Positions 19,634 to 27,748 of a stretch of 64,000 bases of DNA are shown piece after piece. Numbering within the stretch: the first letter of the stretch is position 1; each line of letters starts with the position of its first letter. Where the stretch lies: assembly GCA_002483145.1 (NCBI GenBank), contig DLHJ01000005.1, positions 16,290 through 80,289 on the forward strand, read 5' to 3'. Position numbers and translations under genes: made by a program. The notes below the pieces were generated by a model. It saw only the letters and a program-made list of their open reading frames with translations, made no database searches and was not told the origin of the DNA. The DNA is from Cellvibrio sp. UBA7671 (lineage in GTDB: Bacteria > Pseudomonadota > Gammaproteobacteria > Pseudomonadales > Cellvibrionaceae).

Positions 19634-20107
19634 TTAGGAAATATCGCCGGATAGCCGATTGGCTGGCACATCCACCAAGGTAAATGCCATAGAAGAAGGT
19701 CGTTTTAGCTGCGGTGATTCATCCACCGCCAGCTGATTGATAATTGCACAATCACTGGTGTCATCACCCGCGCATTCATTTGCCATATCAACCAAGGTAT
19801 CGCGCATGGCGCGGAGCGCAATCAACTGCTGATCGATCTGGATTATTTTCTCATCCACTTGTGCTTTTACCTGGCTGCAACGACGCTGTGGGTTCGCGTA
19901 AAGCGCCAATAGTTCGCGGCATTCATCCAGACTAAATCCCACCGCGCGTGCGCGCTGCAAAAAGCGCAATTGCTCCACATCTCTCAATGTGTAAATCCGG
20001 TAATCATTTCCCTCTTGTCGCATGGGCACCACCAAGCCTATCTCCTCGTAATAGCGGATAGTTTTATTGGGTAGGCCGCAAGCTTGGGCCGCTTGGCTGA
20101 TATTCAT
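19634..20107 (-). CDS. MerR-family metal-responsive regulator, CueR-like with Cys77
   Basis: 157 residues from the ATG at 20107, preceded by GGAGG seven bases upstream. The N-terminal MerR winged helix aligns without gaps with E. coli CueR (MNIS, IRYYEEIGLV), then comes the dimerisation helix. The metal loop has Cys112 and Cys120 (ECAGDDTSDCAII), as in CueR. At position 77, where CueR and other Cu(I)/Au(I) sensors have Ser, this protein has Cys (PQRRCSQVK); divalent sensors such as ZntR and MerR have Cys there. The metal is therefore uncertain. No copper exporter lies nearby. Confidence 0.85.
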   Translation of the reverse strand: MNISQAAQACGLPNKTIRYYEEIGLVVPMRQEGNDYRIYTLRDVEQLRFLQRARAVGFSLDECRELLALYANPQRRCSQVKAQVDEKIIQIDQQLIALRAMRDTLVDMANECAGDDTSDCAIINQLAVDESPQLKRPSSMAFTLVDVPANRLSGDIS

Positions 20108-20307
20108 TTCATTGCCTCCGCGCAAGTTTTTATCTATTCCAATCACTTTAAACATTTCCCTAACTGTAATGTCAATGAAATCTTGCCACTTCAGCTATAA
20201 CCACACGTAACCCGTTACACTTTTTTTGCTACTTTTTGACACAAAAATACAAATTTAAACGCCACTTTTATATCAACCTTCTATATAATGGGTGAACTAA
20301 TACACAC

Positions 20308-20381
20308 TTCTGGTTTAATTATTTTTATATAAATCATTACCTTAGCAAGGCTTCTTGACAAAATAATTTAATAAACCAGAA
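20308..20381. repeat. Imperfect inverted repeat around a promoter-like TTGACA
   Basis: Arms TTCTGGTTTA (20308-20317) and TAAACCAGAA (20372-20381) are exact complements, extended by ATTATTTT/AAAATAAT after a three-base bulge. Between them lies a small dyad CCTTAGCAAGG (20340-20350) and TTGACA (20355-20360). The rest of the 330-base gap between the MerR gene and the small protein is AT-rich; other promoter-like elements are TTGACA at 20236 and TATAAT at 20284. No further gene is seen. Confidence 0.55.
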
Positions 20382-20384
20382 TAA
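20355..20384 (+). promoter_or_regulatory. Possible sigma-70 promoter of the small His/Cys protein
   Basis: TTGACA (20355-20360), then 18 bases, then GAATAA (20379-20384). The -35 matches consensus; the -10 is poor. It overlaps the right arm of the inverted repeat. The 18-19 base spacing would suit MerR-type activation, but this is inference. Confidence 0.4.
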
Positions 20385-20437
20385 CTGAACAAGATTTATC
20401 CGGGTCCAACGACGGGTTTTACCTTAAAGGACGATTT

Positions 20438-20665
20438 ATGGAATATCTCGATATCAACCATCCTGAATGGCAAAGAATGTGGGATGAGTTGTCCAGCTAC
20501 CGTTTAAATGGCGGCGACCCCCTCTGCATCCATGAAGGGCACTGCTGGGAATATATGGGGTCCACCCTCGATCACCATCATTTGCGCCATTCCTGTCACC
20601 CGCTGACCAATAAAGTGGAGTACATGTATATAGAACGCGCTGGTGCAGCATTGCGTTGGGCTTAA
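20438..20665 (+). CDS. Small His/Cys-rich protein, unknown function
   Basis: 75 residues with AAAGGA eight bases before the ATG. I do not recognise a family. Potential metal ligands cluster in two groups: Cys30, His32, His35, Cys36 (LCIHEGHCW), and His46-48, His51, Cys53, His54 (DHHHLRHSCH). Five Trp/Tyr residues are scattered and there is no signal peptide or membrane segment. It is transcribed divergently from the CueR-like gene, so it may be a metal-binding or metal-regulated cytoplasmic protein. That link is inference from position and composition. Confidence 0.65.
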   Translation: MEYLDINHPEWQRMWDELSSYRLNGGDPLCIHEGHCWEYMGSTLDHHHLRHSCHPLTNKVEYMYIERAGAALRWA

Positions 20666-20887
20666 TGCGCACATCGCCACAATAAAAAACCCGGCTGCCT
20701 GCCATCATTTTTTGCGTTCCTGCAATAAATTTTATACTAGTGTCACACTCCCCCTTTAAGCTACATCCTGCTTTGATAATTCCTACCACTTTCGCGTTAA
20801 AAGTATGCTAATGTGCTGCGTTTTTACGACGCGCACCGACTAACAATTCATCACAACTCATTACAATAACAACTCAATAGAATAACA

Positions 20888-21283
20888 ATGAAACGCTTCG
20901 TCCTGTTTGTAGGTATTGGTGGCATATCCACCCTGATCCAGTTTTTATTGCTGATCTTGTTTGTCGAAAGCCGTTTATTGCCAGAGGTTGTTGCTTCTGC
21001 TGCGGGATATGTGCTCTCGTCATTCTTTAACTACTGGGCGAACTACCACTACACGTTCAAGAGCTCTAGCAGTCACGCGCAGACATTTCCCAAGTATGCG
21101 CTGGCGGTTGCTATTGGCTTATCAACCAATACCTTGTTGTTTGCAGCGTTTTTATGGTTGTTCAATAACTATCTCGCCCTGCCTTGGGTCGAGCATTATT
21201 TGGCTGCGCAATTTCTGGCTACGGGAATCACCGTGGTGTTGAATTTTGCGGTGCATAAATTCTGGATCTACAGGAATCATTAA
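20888..21283 (+). CDS. GtrA family membrane protein (first copy)
   Basis: 131 residues with four membrane segments and the GtrA pattern: RFVLFVGIGGISTLIQF at the N-terminus, YVLSSFFNYWANYHYTFKS after helix two, and VVLNFAVHKFWIYR at the end. GtrA-type proteins are thought to flip polyprenyl-phosphate-linked sugars across the inner membrane. The GtrB-like glycosyltransferase starts one base after its stop, so the two form a functional pair. This gene opens the surface glycan island. Confidence 0.85.
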   Translation: MKRFVLFVGIGGISTLIQFLLLILFVESRLLPEVVASAAGYVLSSFFNYWANYHYTFKSSSSHAQTFPKYALAVAIGLSTNTLLFAAFLWLFNNYLALPWVEHYLAAQFLATGITVVLNFAVHKFWIYRNH

Positions 21284-21284
21284 A

Positions 21285-22247
21285 ATGACAACGTCCATTC
21301 CATCGCTTGCGGTTGTTATTCCCTGTTACAACGAAGAAGAGATGTTGCCCAAGACACTGGCGACCATGTTAAACCTACGCGACTCAATGATCGCCAAAGG
21401 TAAAATTAACCAGGAATCCAAAATTTATTTGGTTGACGATGGCAGCAAAGATAAAACCTGGAAAATTCTCGCCGAAGAAGCGGCAAAAAATTCTGCGCTA
21501 GTTGCGATAAAGCTCTCACGTAATAAAGGCCACCAAAATGCGCTCTATGCAGGCCTGTGCACTACCACTGAAGATATTACGGTCAGTATCGATGCTGACC
21601 TGCAAGATGACCCACAAAATATTGAAGCCATGGTGGATGAATATCTAAAAGGTAACGATGTAGTTTACGGCGTGCGCTCAGCACGCCACACAGATACTTT
21701 CTTCAAACGCTTTACCGCCGAGGGCTATTATCATTTGATGAAAAAAATGGGCGTTGATCTGGTGTTTAACCACGCCGATTTCCGTCTACTCTCGCGCCGC
21801 GCATTGGAATCACTAAAAGAATACGATGAGTCCAATTTGTTTTTGCGCGGCATAGTGCGCGAAGTGGGTTATCCCTCATCAGTAGTTGAGTATGAGCGTC
21901 AGGCGCGTGAAGCGGGTGAAAGCAAATATCCGCTGAAAAAAATGCTGTCGTTTGCATGGAAAGGTATTACTGCATTTTCCACTGCACCACTGCGTATGAT
22001 CACCGTGCTAGGTCTGCTTTCAGGTTTTGCCTCTTTTAGCTTGATTGCCTGGGTTCTGGTAGTGCGGCTATTTACTGACAATGCCGCACCCGGCTGGGCA
22101 TCAGTACTCTTGCCATTGCTATTCATCGGCAGTGTGCAATTAATTTGCCTTGGAATTATTGGCGAGTACTTATCAAAAATTTATGAGGAAGTAAAAAGAA
22201 GGCCTAAATTTCATATTAGCGACATTGTTGGACGAAAGGATCAATAA
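21285..22247 (+). CDS. GtrB-like polyprenyl-phosphate glycosyltransferase (GT2), first copy
   Basis: 320 residues from the ATG at 21285, with AGGA ten bases upstream. The GT2 catalytic domain has VVIPCYNEEEM, VDDGSKDKT and the metal-binding SIDADLQDDP. Two C-terminal membrane helices (about 235-300) end in the basic tail YEEVKRRPKFH, as in GtrB/DPMS enzymes. It should move a hexose from a nucleotide sugar to undecaprenyl phosphate at the cytoplasmic face. The partner flippase is the GtrA protein just upstream. Confidence 0.88.
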   Translation: MTTSIPSLAVVIPCYNEEEMLPKTLATMLNLRDSMIAKGKINQESKIYLVDDGSKDKTWKILAEEAAKNSALVAIKLSRNKGHQNALYAGLCTTTEDITVSIDADLQDDPQNIEAMVDEYLKGNDVVYGVRSARHTDTFFKRFTAEGYYHLMKKMGVDLVFNHADFRLLSRRALESLKEYDESNLFLRGIVREVGYPSSVVEYERQAREAGESKYPLKKMLSFAWKGITAFSTAPLRMITVLGLLSGFASFSLIAWVLVVRLFTDNAAPGWASVLLPLLFIGSVQLICLGIIGEYLSKIYEEVKRRPKFHISDIVGRKDQ

Positions 22248-22274
22248 GCAAACGCCCATTTAGAAAAAACAGGT

Positions 22275-24224
22275 ATGTATATAAAAATGAACGACACGAC
22301 CACTACTGCTGACGATGAACCAAGGGGATCTACAACAACTAGCGCCAGCGATCAGGAGCATGCACTCACGCAAAGTGCGATAACCTTTGTCGATATGGTG
22401 CCGTTGGAGTTATGCGATAGTCGCCGTACTAATTCCCGTTTATTACAGAGCTATTTAATTTTGGCCATAGTCGCCAATTTCACATTGCTCTTTCTCAAGG
22501 GCTACAGCCAGGATTTAGGTTATTGGCAAGATTGGGTGCGGCAATTATCAACCACCGGTTACGATGGTTTTAATGGTAACTACCCTCCATTCTATATCCA
22601 CTGGCTATATCTCGTTGGGCAGATTTACAACTCCACAGGCATACCGCTTGAGCATAATGATTTATTAAAGTTTCTTACCCAGCTACCTGTCGTGGTTTTC
22701 CATGGGTTATTGATCATTTTAATTCAGAGCCAATTACGCAGATTCAATGCCACATACCAATTCACTCATATTATTTTGCTACTAACGGCAATCAACCCAG
22801 CCATATTAGTAAATGGCCCTATTTGGGGGCAAGTCGATTTAATACCGGCCACGATGGTATTCGGTGCGTTTTTACTGGCCACCTACCGACAATACACCTA
22901 CCTTTCTATTCCTGTTTTTGTGTTGGCGCTGTTAACAAAGTTCCAAATGATTGCTTTCGCGCCGGTATTTGCATTTCTATTTTTCCGCAACATCGGTAAA
23001 AACCTGATAGGCGTTCTTATTGCTATCGCCGTTGGTGCACTGGTATTTATGCCATCGATACTTGCTGGGCATTTTTTACAATCGGTTAACCAAGCGTACA
23101 TAGATACTCTAGGTCAATATCCAATGACCACATTCAATGCCGCTAATATTTGGATTTTGCTAACAGGTAATGTTGCCCCAGATAACATCATTTTATTTGG
23201 TGTCGCAGCTGATTCAGCCTTGGCCAAAGTATTTACTGCCAAGTATTTTGGGATGCTGTTATTTTCCTTGACCGCACTGGGCATTTTCTTCCACGGCATT
23301 CACTTTCTCATCAAAAATGAAACCATAATCAACGCGCGCCAACTCCTATCACAAGCACTCTTTTCTGCCACCATTTGTGCATTGGCTTTTTTCGCGTTAC
23401 TGCCTGCCATGCATGAGCGTTACTTGTTTCCAGCCGTCATTATGGCGATCACTTTCAGCGCTATAGCTCAACAAAAATTGATTTACCCCATAGTAATCAG
23501 CCTATTATGCAGCCTGAACATGTTGATCATTTTAGAAATCAACGGTTCAGATATCTGGCATGGGCTTGCTTGGGGTACTATGGTGTTGCTGGTTTTAGCC
23601 ATTATTGATTTGGCTAGCGCCGGGCGAATCATTAGTTGGCTAACAAACTTACTGAAATTTGCGACCAAAATTCCCGCAATATCCGTGTGGTGTTTTATTG
23701 TGGCTACGTCAGGAATGGCAGGCTATTTTTTTGACCGCTACCAAATTCACTCGCTCGCACTCACCGACAAACAAACTTTTCTGACAACTCTCCCCCTTGT
23801 CTACGCCAAGCAAGATCACGGCACTATGGCATTAAACCGCAGTTACGATGGCAACTATTTGTCGATAGCTAATCGCCGCTACGCGCAAGGAATAGGCACA
23901 CACGCGAGTTCTGAGATCCAATACCAGTTGCCACCAGATGCCGTCGAGTTTAGTTTTATAGCCGCTTTGGATGATGAAGTAGGTACAGCTGATGTGCAAT
24001 TTTCCGTGTGGGGCGATGATAAGTTACTATGGGAATCTGCACCTGTTTTAGGTTATGAGCGCGACATTCCCACTATTAATCTCGACGTGCGTGGTGTTCA
24101 AAAATTAACACTGAAAGTGGCTCCATTGAAAGATGACAAATGGGATCATGCCAACTGGGTCAACACAGTTATATCTATTGCCCCAACAGCGGCCCCTGAA
24201 GAAAAAACACCAACAATTCACTGA
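22275..24224 (+). CDS. GT-C-type membrane glycosyltransferase with C-terminal NPCBM domain
   Basis: 649 residues. A polar tail of about 55 residues is followed by about ten or more membrane helices to about residue 490. The first periplasmic loop holds LGYWQDWVRQL and NGNYPPFYIHW, typical of GT-C enzymes that use polyprenyl-phosphate sugars. From about 505 the sequence is soluble and matches the NPCBM carbohydrate-binding fold: NRSYDG, YAQGIGTHASSEIQYQLP, FSFIAALDDEVG, VRGVQKLTLKV and HANWVN. This domain would face the periplasm. ATG at 22275 is used; ATG at 22287 is also possible. The acceptor is unknown. Confidence 0.8.
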   Translation: MYIKMNDTTTTADDEPRGSTTTSASDQEHALTQSAITFVDMVPLELCDSRRTNSRLLQSYLILAIVANFTLLFLKGYSQDLGYWQDWVRQLSTTGYDGFNGNYPPFYIHWLYLVGQIYNSTGIPLEHNDLLKFLTQLPVVVFHGLLIILIQSQLRRFNATYQFTHIILLLTAINPAILVNGPIWGQVDLIPATMVFGAFLLATYRQYTYLSIPVFVLALLTKFQMIAFAPVFAFLFFRNIGKNLIGVLIAIAVGALVFMPSILAGHFLQSVNQAYIDTLGQYPMTTFNAANIWILLTGNVAPDNIILFGVAADSALAKVFTAKYFGMLLFSLTALGIFFHGIHFLIKNETIINARQLLSQALFSATICALAFFALLPAMHERYLFPAVIMAITFSAIAQQKLIYPIVISLLCSLNMLIILEINGSDIWHGLAWGTMVLLVLAIIDLASAGRIISWLTNLLKFATKIPAISVWCFIVATSGMAGYFFDRYQIHSLALTDKQTFLTTLPLVYAKQDHGTMALNRSYDGNYLSIANRRYAQGIGTHASSEIQYQLPPDAVEFSFIAALDDEVGTADVQFSVWGDDKLLWESAPVLGYERDIPTINLDVRGVQKLTLKVAPLKDDKWDHANWVNTVISIAPTAAPEEKTPTIH

Positions 24225-24249
24225 CCCAAATCGATACAGGTGCACGCTT

Positions 24250-24972
24250 ATGCGAGAGCGAATCCTAATAATCATCCCAGCCTACAATGAAGAAAAAAAT
24301 ATTCGCAAGGTTGTTCAATCCTTGCAGGATACTAACTCTGGTTATGAGTGCCTGGTAATCAATGACGGTTCAAAAGATAACACCCAGCGTGAGGCTGAGG
24401 CCAACGGGCTAGCAACCGTTATCGAATTACCTTCCAATCTTGGAATTGGTGGTGCAGTGCAGACCGGTTTCAAATACGCGCTCTACCAAAACTATGACTA
24501 CGCCATTCAATTTGATGGCGATGGGCAGCACCTCGCCAGCGAAATACCGAAAATTTTATCGCCACTCCAACACAACGATTATGATGTCTGTATAGGCTCG
24601 CGCTTTATTGAAAAGACCTTGGGTTTTCAATCCACTTTCATGCGCCGTATTGGCATTCGTATTTTTGAAATAATGAACATACTACTGATCAAAAAAAGAA
24701 TTACCGATAGCACTTCCGGTTTTCGTGCTTACAACAAGCAGGCCATTGCATTTCTTGCAAATAATTATCCAACTGATTATCCCGAGCCCGAAACGGTCAT
24801 CTTATTAGGCAAAAACGATTTCCGTATCCGCGAGGTCTCTGTTGAAATGGTCGAACGCCAAGGCGGCGAATCATCCATTTCCGGCCTGAAATCAGCACAC
24901 TATATGATCAAAGTAATATTGGCCATGCTGATGACATCACAACGACAAAAAATTCGCAGGATCTCGTTATGA
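24250..24972 (+). CDS. Dpm1-like GT2 glycosyltransferase without membrane tail
   Basis: 240 residues from the ATG at 24250; the open frame extends upstream into the previous gene but that part is not conserved. GT2 signatures are IIIPAYNEEKNI, INDGSKDNT, NLGIGGAVQTGF and QFDGDGQH. There are no C-terminal membrane helices, so it resembles short dolichyl/polyprenyl-phosphate mannose synthases. The ATGA overlap with the following DUF2304 gene indicates tight coupling; DUF2304 may supply the missing membrane part. Confidence 0.85.
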   Translation: MRERILIIIPAYNEEKNIRKVVQSLQDTNSGYECLVINDGSKDNTQREAEANGLATVIELPSNLGIGGAVQTGFKYALYQNYDYAIQFDGDGQHLASEIPKILSPLQHNDYDVCIGSRFIEKTLGFQSTFMRRIGIRIFEIMNILLIKKRITDSTSGFRAYNKQAIAFLANNYPTDYPEPETVILLGKNDFRIREVSVEMVERQGGESSISGLKSAHYMIKVILAMLMTSQRQKIRRISL

Positions 24973-25361
24973 TTGAGGATACATTGAAACTTCTGCTTGA
25001 CAATCGTATTCAGGTTTTTTCCATTATTGGCAGCCTGATGTTATTTCTATTTATTTTGCGCTTGGTCAAACGTAGAAAACTTAAGGAAGAATACTCACTA
25101 CTGTGGCTGGGTTTTGGGTTTGTTTTTATCGTCTTATCCATTTTTAAACCTATGCTGGAAATAGTTGCCAGCGCGGTTGGTATATTGTATGCCCCCGCCG
25201 CGTTGCTATTGATGCTGGTGATTTCAGTCTTTTTTATATTGATCCAGTTTTCAATCGTTATTTCAAAGCTAGCGGAAGGTAACAAAAACTTAATTCAGGA
25301 AGTCGGCATACTCAAGGCAGAACTTAAAAAATTAAAGTCATTGATTAAGGATAAAGAATAA
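24969..25361 (+). CDS. DUF2304 family small membrane protein
   Basis: 130 residues with three membrane segments (about 12-30, 43-62, 68-92) and a charged C-terminal helix that could form a coiled coil (LAEGNKNLIQEVGILKAEL). The pattern RRKLKEEYSLLWLGFG after helix one is typical of DUF2304. Its start overlaps the GT2 stop by four bases and the next gene starts one base after its stop. I infer a membrane partner or flippase role for the GT2 product; the family has no proven function. Confidence 0.8.
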   Translation: MIEDTLKLLLDNRIQVFSIIGSLMLFLFILRLVKRRKLKEEYSLLWLGFGFVFIVLSIFKPMLEIVASAVGILYAPAALLLMLVISVFFILIQFSIVISKLAEGNKNLIQEVGILKAELKKLKSLIKDKE

Positions 25362-25362
25362 A

Positions 25363-27318
25363 ATGAAATCGCTGCTAGTACGAACTCTAAAATCAAAGAC
25401 GCTTTACATCTTGATTTTAGCTGTTGGCCTATTGATTTTTCTTCTACAAAGCATACAACCCGTCTTCTCAAATTTTATCCTGACGACCCCCTCAGGAAAT
25501 ATACAGACTATAGCAACCCCAGGCTTTATGCAGTCCAATGAAAGTGGGGTATACCGTCTAAGCGGCACACTCACAATGGGCAAATACACCAGCACTTTAT
25601 TACGCTTTATTCCTGACGATGAGATTTATACATTAACAATCAATCAACACCCGATTGATCTAAGTATGATCCCAGCGCACGAACGCAAAGATTACAGCAA
25701 AGGGTTTACCTACGAACTTAAAGACTATTTACATCAGGGCGACAACCAAATTGAAATCCTTTATATGGATCAAGGCGGTCTGATGGGTATAGTTATCAGT
25801 GCCGAAAGTAATGGGCATATCAAACGTATTGTCTATTTATTGTTTACCACAGTGGCACTTTTGCTAGCACTCAAAATCACCAACGCTTGCCGCTTATCTA
25901 CCCCGGTTAAAGTACTTTTTATTGGTGCTTTATTAATTCGCCTGGTTTATTTTTCGGTTACCACCGCTGATATCCGCGAACACGATTTGGGTGATCATAT
26001 TGGCTACACTGAATACCTATCCCAACACTGGATGCCTCCACCCGTTGACTATGCAGTTGGCGGTGCATTTTTTCATCCACCTCTGTACTACTACACAGGC
26101 GCTATTGTTTATAAAGCAACCCAACTGGTGGAACCCAGCAATAAAGTTATTCTATTTCGCATACAGCAGGTATTAGTACTGATTTACTCGATGGGATTTG
26201 TATTGTTTGGTTTGATGATTTTGCAGGAGCTGCTGAACTTATATCGCAAATCACCTGCACAACCGGAATACCCAACACCGGAAATCATATTAGGCCCTCA
26301 GAGATCTACGGAATCTAAGGAATCTACGGAATCTACGGAATCTCAGCCTGGCTTATTCAAGCGCTTGTGCAAGTCATTTAAAGATGAGAGTGTGCTTTGG
26401 GTAATTGGGGCACTTTTTGCATTTTGGCCGGTGGCGATTATCCATTCGGTGCGGATCGGCAATGATCCGCTGCTTTATTTCCTTTTCACTGCAAGTCTCT
26501 ACTACATCATCCGCTGGTACAGACACGATCAAAAACGCGACTTAATGATCGCAAGCCTCGTAGGTGCAGCAGCTATTTTGACCAAAGCCAACGGTGAAAT
26601 TTTAGTGGCTGTACTCGGCGTTATTGGCCTTTATAAGATGGTATCCACTAAACAGTGGGCGACTTATTTTAAAATGGCGATTGCACCCTGTTTCATCATG
26701 TTACTCGCTGTTGCAATCACCGTTGGTCCAGGGTTAATTTTGAAAATGCAGGGAAAGCGCGACAAGTTGTACATCGATAACATCGATGGCCTCTCGCAAG
26801 CCAACCTGGTGGGCAATACCGCAGCAAATTATTTCTGGTTTGATGCGAAAATTTTTATTACTGAACCTTTCACTGACCCCTACGATGATCGCATGGGGCG
26901 TCAATTTTTCTGGAACTATCTGGGTAAAACCGGATTATTTGGCGAGTTTAAATATCCCGCGCTGTTAAATGTGAATACAGCTGTTATATGCAGTTTTCTG
27001 GCGGTTTTGATGTTTCTTTATCTGTTGTTTGGCCTCTATCGTATGACCAGAGAAGACTTCAAGCGGATGGCGCCAGTGCTACTATCCGGATTTTTCCTCT
27101 GGGCTGGCGTCACCTATATGCGCATGACATTTCCAGCAAATATCGACTTTAGATACATAGTGCCAATCATCCTCACCTTTTGCGCACTCTATGGCGTCAG
27201 TATTTTGCGCTTTCAACAACAGGGAGCCACCCGCTTAGCCAATATAGGGTTGACGATGTCGGCTTTATTTTCACTCTCAGCGCTGATATTTATTTGGGGA
27301 ATTTACCTTAACAGTTAA
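25363..27318 (+). CDS. Large GT-C-type (GT39/PMT-like) membrane protein
   Basis: 651 residues. One N-terminal helix is followed by a soluble domain of about 130 residues, then some ten membrane helices. The acidic loop REHDLGDHIGYTEYL and HPPLYYYTGAIVY resemble the active loop of GT39/ArnT-like enzymes. KANGEILVAVLGV occurs after a middle helix. A cytoplasmic linker near residues 315-330 is a run of Ser-Thr-Glu repeats encoded by a nine-base tandem repeat. It probably transfers a polyprenyl-phosphate sugar to a glycan or protein. A hairpin follows the stop. Confidence 0.75.
   Translation: MKSLLVRTLKSKTLYILILAVGLLIFLLQSIQPVFSNFILTTPSGNIQTIATPGFMQSNESGVYRLSGTLTMGKYTSTLLRFIPDDEIYTLTINQHPIDLSMIPAHERKDYSKGFTYELKDYLHQGDNQIEILYMDQGGLMGIVISAESNGHIKRIVYLLFTTVALLLALKITNACRLSTPVKVLFIGALLIRLVYFSVTTADIREHDLGDHIGYTEYLSQHWMPPPVDYAVGGAFFHPPLYYYTGAIVYKATQLVEPSNKVILFRIQQVLVLIYSMGFVLFGLMILQELLNLYRKSPAQPEYPTPEIILGPQRSTESKESTESTESQPGLFKRLCKSFKDESVLWVIGALFAFWPVAIIHSVRIGNDPLLYFLFTASLYYIIRWYRHDQKRDLMIASLVGAAAILTKANGEILVAVLGVIGLYKMVSTKQWATYFKMAIAPCFIMLLAVAITVGPGLILKMQGKRDKLYIDNIDGLSQANLVGNTAANYFWFDAKIFITEPFTDPYDDRMGRQFFWNYLGKTGLFGEFKYPALLNVNTAVICSFLAVLMFLYLLFGLYRMTREDFKRMAPVLLSGFFLWAGVTYMRMTFPANIDFRYIVPIILTFCALYGVSILRFQQQGATRLANIGLTMSALFSLSALIFIWGIYLNS
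26304..26339 (+). repeat. Nine-base in-frame tandem repeat
   Basis: Four copies of ATCTACGGA (one with ATCTAAGGA) in a row, coding for Ser-Thr-Glu units in a loop of the GT-C protein. Copy-number change would alter the loop length without breaking the frame. Confidence 0.85.
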
Positions 27319-27321
27319 TAT

Positions 27322-27347
27322 AGGCATCCTTGAAGGGTGCCTTTCTA
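27322..27347 (+). terminator. Possible terminator after the second GT-C gene
   Basis: AGGCATCC/GGGTGCCT stem (one wobble pair) with a five-base loop, then TTCTATTA. It lies four bases after the stop, before the second gtrA. The T-run is weak, so it may only dampen read-through. Confidence 0.5.
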
Positions 27348-27367
27348 TTACGCTAGGAGCAGTCAGC

Positions 27368-27748
27368 GTGTTAGCAGTACAATTTGTCAGGTTTTTAGTC
27401 GTGGGGTTGGTGAATACCTTATTTGGCTATTCCATATATGCCCTGCTCATCTACTTAGGCCTGAGCTATACCTACGCCTTGTTGTTCGCCACCATCCTGG
27501 GAGTGCTGTTTAACTTTCACACGATTGGCAGGTTGGTGTTTCAATCAAGAGATAAACGTCTGATTGGCAAATTTTTTGCTGTTTATGCAATAACCTTTTG
27601 CCTAAACCTGTTATTGATCAAATTGATGATCAAGTACGGACTCAGTGCTTATCTTTCTGGTGCATTAGCATTGGTTCCCACAACAGTCCTTTCGTTTTTG
27701 CTTAATAAATTTTTTGTGTTTAAAGGAAAACAGCATGAAACTCATTAG
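27368..27748 (+). CDS. GtrA family membrane protein (second copy)
   Basis: 126 residues with a GTG start, AGGAG eight bases upstream. Four membrane segments and the GtrA pattern FLVVGLVNTLFGYSIYALL, VLFNFHTIGRLVFQSRD and LNKFFVFKG. It differs clearly from the copy at 20888. Its end overlaps the next glycosyltransferase gene by 14 bases, so the two are coupled as flippase and synthase. Confidence 0.83.
   Translation: MLAVQFVRFLVVGLVNTLFGYSIYALLIYLGLSYTYALLFATILGVLFNFHTIGRLVFQSRDKRLIGKFFAVYAITFCLNLLLIKLMIKYGLSAYLSGALALVPTTVLSFLLNKFFVFKGKQHETH

Noticed and set aside
24133..24249. Longer start for the Dpm1-like GT2
   Set aside because: Lies inside the preceding gene; the GT2 motif begins right after ATG 24250.
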